Made by a program: the position numbers and the translations under genes. The notes under the pieces are model-generated. The model did no database searches and was not told where the DNA came from. It saw only the letters and a list, made by a program, of their open reading frames with translations. DNA of 64,000 bases. It comes from Cercis canadensis (taxonomy: Eukaryota > Streptophyta > Magnoliopsida > Fabales > Fabaceae). Within the stretch, counting starts at the first letter, position 1, and every line of letters begins with the position of its first letter. Positions 61,405 to 64,000 of this stretch are shown piece after piece. The stretch lies in assembly GCA_003255065.1 (NCBI GenBank), contig QAOA01006868.1, forward strand, positions 74,704 to 138,703, in the 5' to 3' direction.

Positions 61405-63592
61405 TGTGTGTGTGTGTAACAGTGTAAGCAAGAGAGTGTGAGAGAGTTGTTTGACAAGGGGGAAAGGTGGTTGGAGGAATGGGTTTTAAACTCAATGAAA
61501 AGTTGATGCTTTATGATGGAGGATGGCAAAGTAGAGGGCATTTAGAGAGGCATAATAGCAGTTGATCTTAGGGTGTTCATTAAGGATAAAATAATTGAGA
61601 GATAGTATTTTTTAATACACTTTTGTTTTTTTATTTTTTGTTATAATTTTGAGTTCAAAATTCAAAAGTTTTAAGTACAATTTTAGTACCACCATGAAAT
61701 ATAGAGTAAAATTCTCATCAAATTTTGGCCGAAGCCCCATGAGGCATGCATATGTAGTTTTGCTCATTAAACAGTTTGTGATTGAGTAATACTAATATCG
61801 AATTCAAGATTTATAGGTTGTATTTAAACCCATAGTTGTAGCCAAAATACTAAAATAAAAAATGTAGTTTTGCCCAAGTTTTGTATGTGAATATCGTGGT
61901 AGAGTGTTGTGTGTTTGATTGACAAAATGTAAGGCGATGATTACGGCACAAGCTCTCTCATAATTTGAAAATAGTGAGTTGCATATTGCTTTGCACCTTG
62001 TATAGTTGTATTACTGCATTAATTAAATTTGCTTTACACCGAATTGTCTGTCTTTTCACATCCTAGGAATGATAGCAAAGTAGGCATGCTTTTCCCACAC
62101 TGTTTCCACTCCTAATGTCTTCCACAACATTTAGATCTACACCCTAACTCACATATATTAACTTAATACACCTATCAGGGCCTACACTCCCACACTACCC
62201 ACTCACTCTTGTATGTAAAAGAGGAGAAAAGGGAGGGGAGAGAGCATTAAGAGTGAAGTAGAGATGCAATTTAATTGACTATGTCTTGCTTTTGAAGAGA
62301 GAAGATAGATTGTTATGCGCGCAAGGGTGGCCATATATGGTAATGATTGTAACTGTAAAGTAACAATCACAACATTGAATGGTCTAACAGAGGAGAGTAG
62401 CTTTTGCTTTTATACCAAGACATCATGAATTGCCTCTCACTACCATCATCATTCTTGCCAAAACAATATATATTGCCTTTCTTCCTCCATTAAAATAAGC
62501 TCTAAACTATTATATGCTGCTTCTTCTTTTGTGATTGTAGTCTATAGACTTGGCTCCTTTTTCCTTTTATGTTTCTTCCCTCAACGTCTCTTAAAGGTTT
62601 AGATAGATGATCATCTTTATCTGCAACACTTTTATATAGGACTAGTATTTTCATAATATGGGAAATTAAATATAGAAAAAAAAAACCTTTATGATTATAT
62701 ATGCATATTATTGAAGTTCAAGAGAAAAAAGATGTTCCATCATAGCCAAACAGAAACAAATCTCAGTTATGTATACTTCATTTAATCTTAACTTTTATAG
62801 TGAAATTTATTGATCTTATATGTCATCATTGAATTTAGTCTAAAATAAGCTATGTGTTAGATATAATATTATTTATGGGCATTTATTTAAAAGTTTAAGT
62901 TTTTAGATTGAATTAGTTCTTAACATAATATCAGAGTTTCTTTGACCAAATAGTCAAGAGAACGAATCTTTTCACTCATACAGAGACTTGTTGTATAAAA
63001 CTATTCATAAGTCTTCACCCAACAGCTTAAACTTTTAAATTGAATAAGTTTTTTGACACTATGAAGTTTTTAGATTTGTGCTTAGGCATAGAACTTTAAA
63101 CTCATGTAGAATTGAAGTGTTTCTTTATTATGGTTGATGAGTCATCTTTAGCTGAATAGCAAGCAGATAGATTGTCTTTCTAGATAACCATTTTGTTCGC
63201 AAACCAACCCCCTTGTGGAAATTTTACGAACCTAAAACAAAAAAACAAAAAAAAGGATTCGACCGTTTGCACAAAAACACTAGTTCTCCATTATTATGTT
63301 GGGATAGTCAAAAGGATTCGACCATATAGATGGTGGAAAGGGATGGCAATATCAAAAGACAGAAGTGTTGATGGCGACACTAACTCACGAGTCCCATAAA
63401 GAAAATGCCCAATATGCTTTGAAAATTGGGATAGAGAGTGTTGATGGCAACAACAGAGGAAATGAAAAAGAAAAGAGGCAGATTAGGGCCGATCGTGTTC
63501 ATGGGTCAAAATAGAAATCCAGCAGAAAGGAGGCCCTATCGCAAAGGAACTACATTTAAATAGTTACTATTTACAACATCTAAACAACAGTA
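61405..63592. other. LEA_2 promoter and AT-rich spacer
   Basis: No gene was recognised. The part next to the LEA_2 start is its promoter and leader. A purine-rich AGAGGAGAAAAGGGAGGGGAGAGAG tract lies near 62220. The rest is AT-rich spacer. Confidence 0.6.
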
Positions 63593-63674
63593 GTCGCTTT
63601 GGCCGAGTGGTTAAGGCGTGTGCCTGCTAAGTACATGGGGTTTCCCCGCGAGAGTTCGAATCTCTCAGGCGACG
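63593..63674 (+). tRNA. trnS-GCT: tRNA-Ser (anticodon GCT)
   Basis: The 82-base sequence folds as a class II tRNA. The acceptor GTCGCTT pairs with AGGCGAC and is followed by discriminator G. The D-arm has GGCCGAGTGGTTAAGGC (box A), the anticodon loop reads CTGCTAA (GCT, codons AGC/AGU), a long variable arm (CATGGGGTTTCCCCGCG) is typical of serine, and the T-arm is GAGAGTTCGAATCTCTC (box B). No intron and no 3' CCA are encoded, as expected for a nuclear gene. CAACAG just upstream is a common plant tRNA start context. Confidence 0.96.
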
Positions 63675-63684
63675 TGAAGAAAAA

Positions 63685-63690
63685 TTTTTT
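63685..63690 (+). terminator. Pol III T-run terminator of tRNA-Ser
   Basis: A run of six T about 11 bases after the tRNA end fits an RNA polymerase III terminator. Confidence 0.7.
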
Positions 63691-64000
63691 CCCCCTATTT
63701 TGAAGTGCTTTGTATATGGAGAGTACAAATGTAAAACCAAATAAAGTAATTGAAAGAAAAAATGGTGAAAAGATAGGCTAATAAAGTTTTACTATTGATC
63801 AGCATCCATACCATGCTGGTTTTCTCTGTGTCTAAAAGCCAAGAGACTTTTGCAGCTCCTACTTTTCATTTTCTTTACTCCACCTAAAGTTTCATAGTTT
63901 CATAGCTGTGCCATAAGTACCTTCTAGTTCCATGGAGATTTCAGATGAATTCCTTTAAGAGCAGAGAGAAAAATCTGCCAAAATCTTTTAAAAATTTAAA
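63691..64000. other. spacer at right end
   Basis: AT-rich sequence with no recognised feature. Confidence 0.6.

Noticed and set aside
1..64000. CRISPR arrays, bacterial operons, phage or plasmid genes
   Set aside because: No regular spacer arrays or prokaryotic gene organisation were seen; every repeat fits transposons, tandem duplications or assembly joins.

Overview
The window is an ordinary-looking stretch of plant nuclear chromosome, AT-rich and gene-poor. The spliced GT-AG genes, long AT-rich spacers, LTR retrotransposon, SINE and many foldback MITEs fit a eudicot. The cellulose synthase sequence and the MITE types (ends like GGTTTAATTGTAATTTTAGTC) look like a legume, but that is recognition from memory and not a search. 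The sequence carries 13 single N characters. Eight of them are flanked by direct duplications of 26 to 360 bases, which looks like overlapping contigs joined without merging; one of these duplicates an exon of the cellulose synthase gene.

Layout. 1-3027: 3' part of a decayed Ty1/copia retrotransposon (integrase, reverse transcriptase, RNase H, 3' LTR). 3372-6107, minus strand: six 5' exons of a FRA10AC1-family gene, including a U12-type intron; its 3' exons would lie left of the window, beyond the retrotransposon. 8560-16147, plus strand: a complete 14-coding-exon CESA3-type cellulose synthase catalytic subunit. 19151-20650, plus strand: a three-exon gene for a small coiled-coil protein, with a G-box cluster in its promoter. 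20651-29690: AT-rich spacer with MITEs. 29690-33298, plus strand: an OXS2/C3H30-type ankyrin plus tandem CCCH zinc-finger protein with an intron in its 5' UTR and a 12-codon uORF. 33299-37893: spacer with a SINE, a MITE and tandem duplications. 37894-41864, minus strand: a 13-exon MATE transporter of the FRD3/citrate group, with one GC-AG intron. 41865-58153: a 16-kb spacer of MITEs, minisatellite and segmental duplications. 58154-61404, minus strand: a three-exon LEA_2/NHL-type single-pass membrane protein. 63593-63674, plus strand: tRNA-Ser(GCT).

The genes share no pathway that I can see, as is usual in plant chromosomes: cell-wall synthesis (CESA), pre-mRNA splicing (FRA10AC1), stress signalling (CCCH protein) and organic-acid transport (MATE). 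I found no CRISPR array, gene cluster or convincing new system. The items most worth checking are the U12 intron and partial exon duplication in the splicing-factor gene, the retrotransposon inside that gene, the uORF, the GC-AG intron and a weak MIR156-like hairpin. The join artefacts also matter, because they would corrupt automatic gene models.
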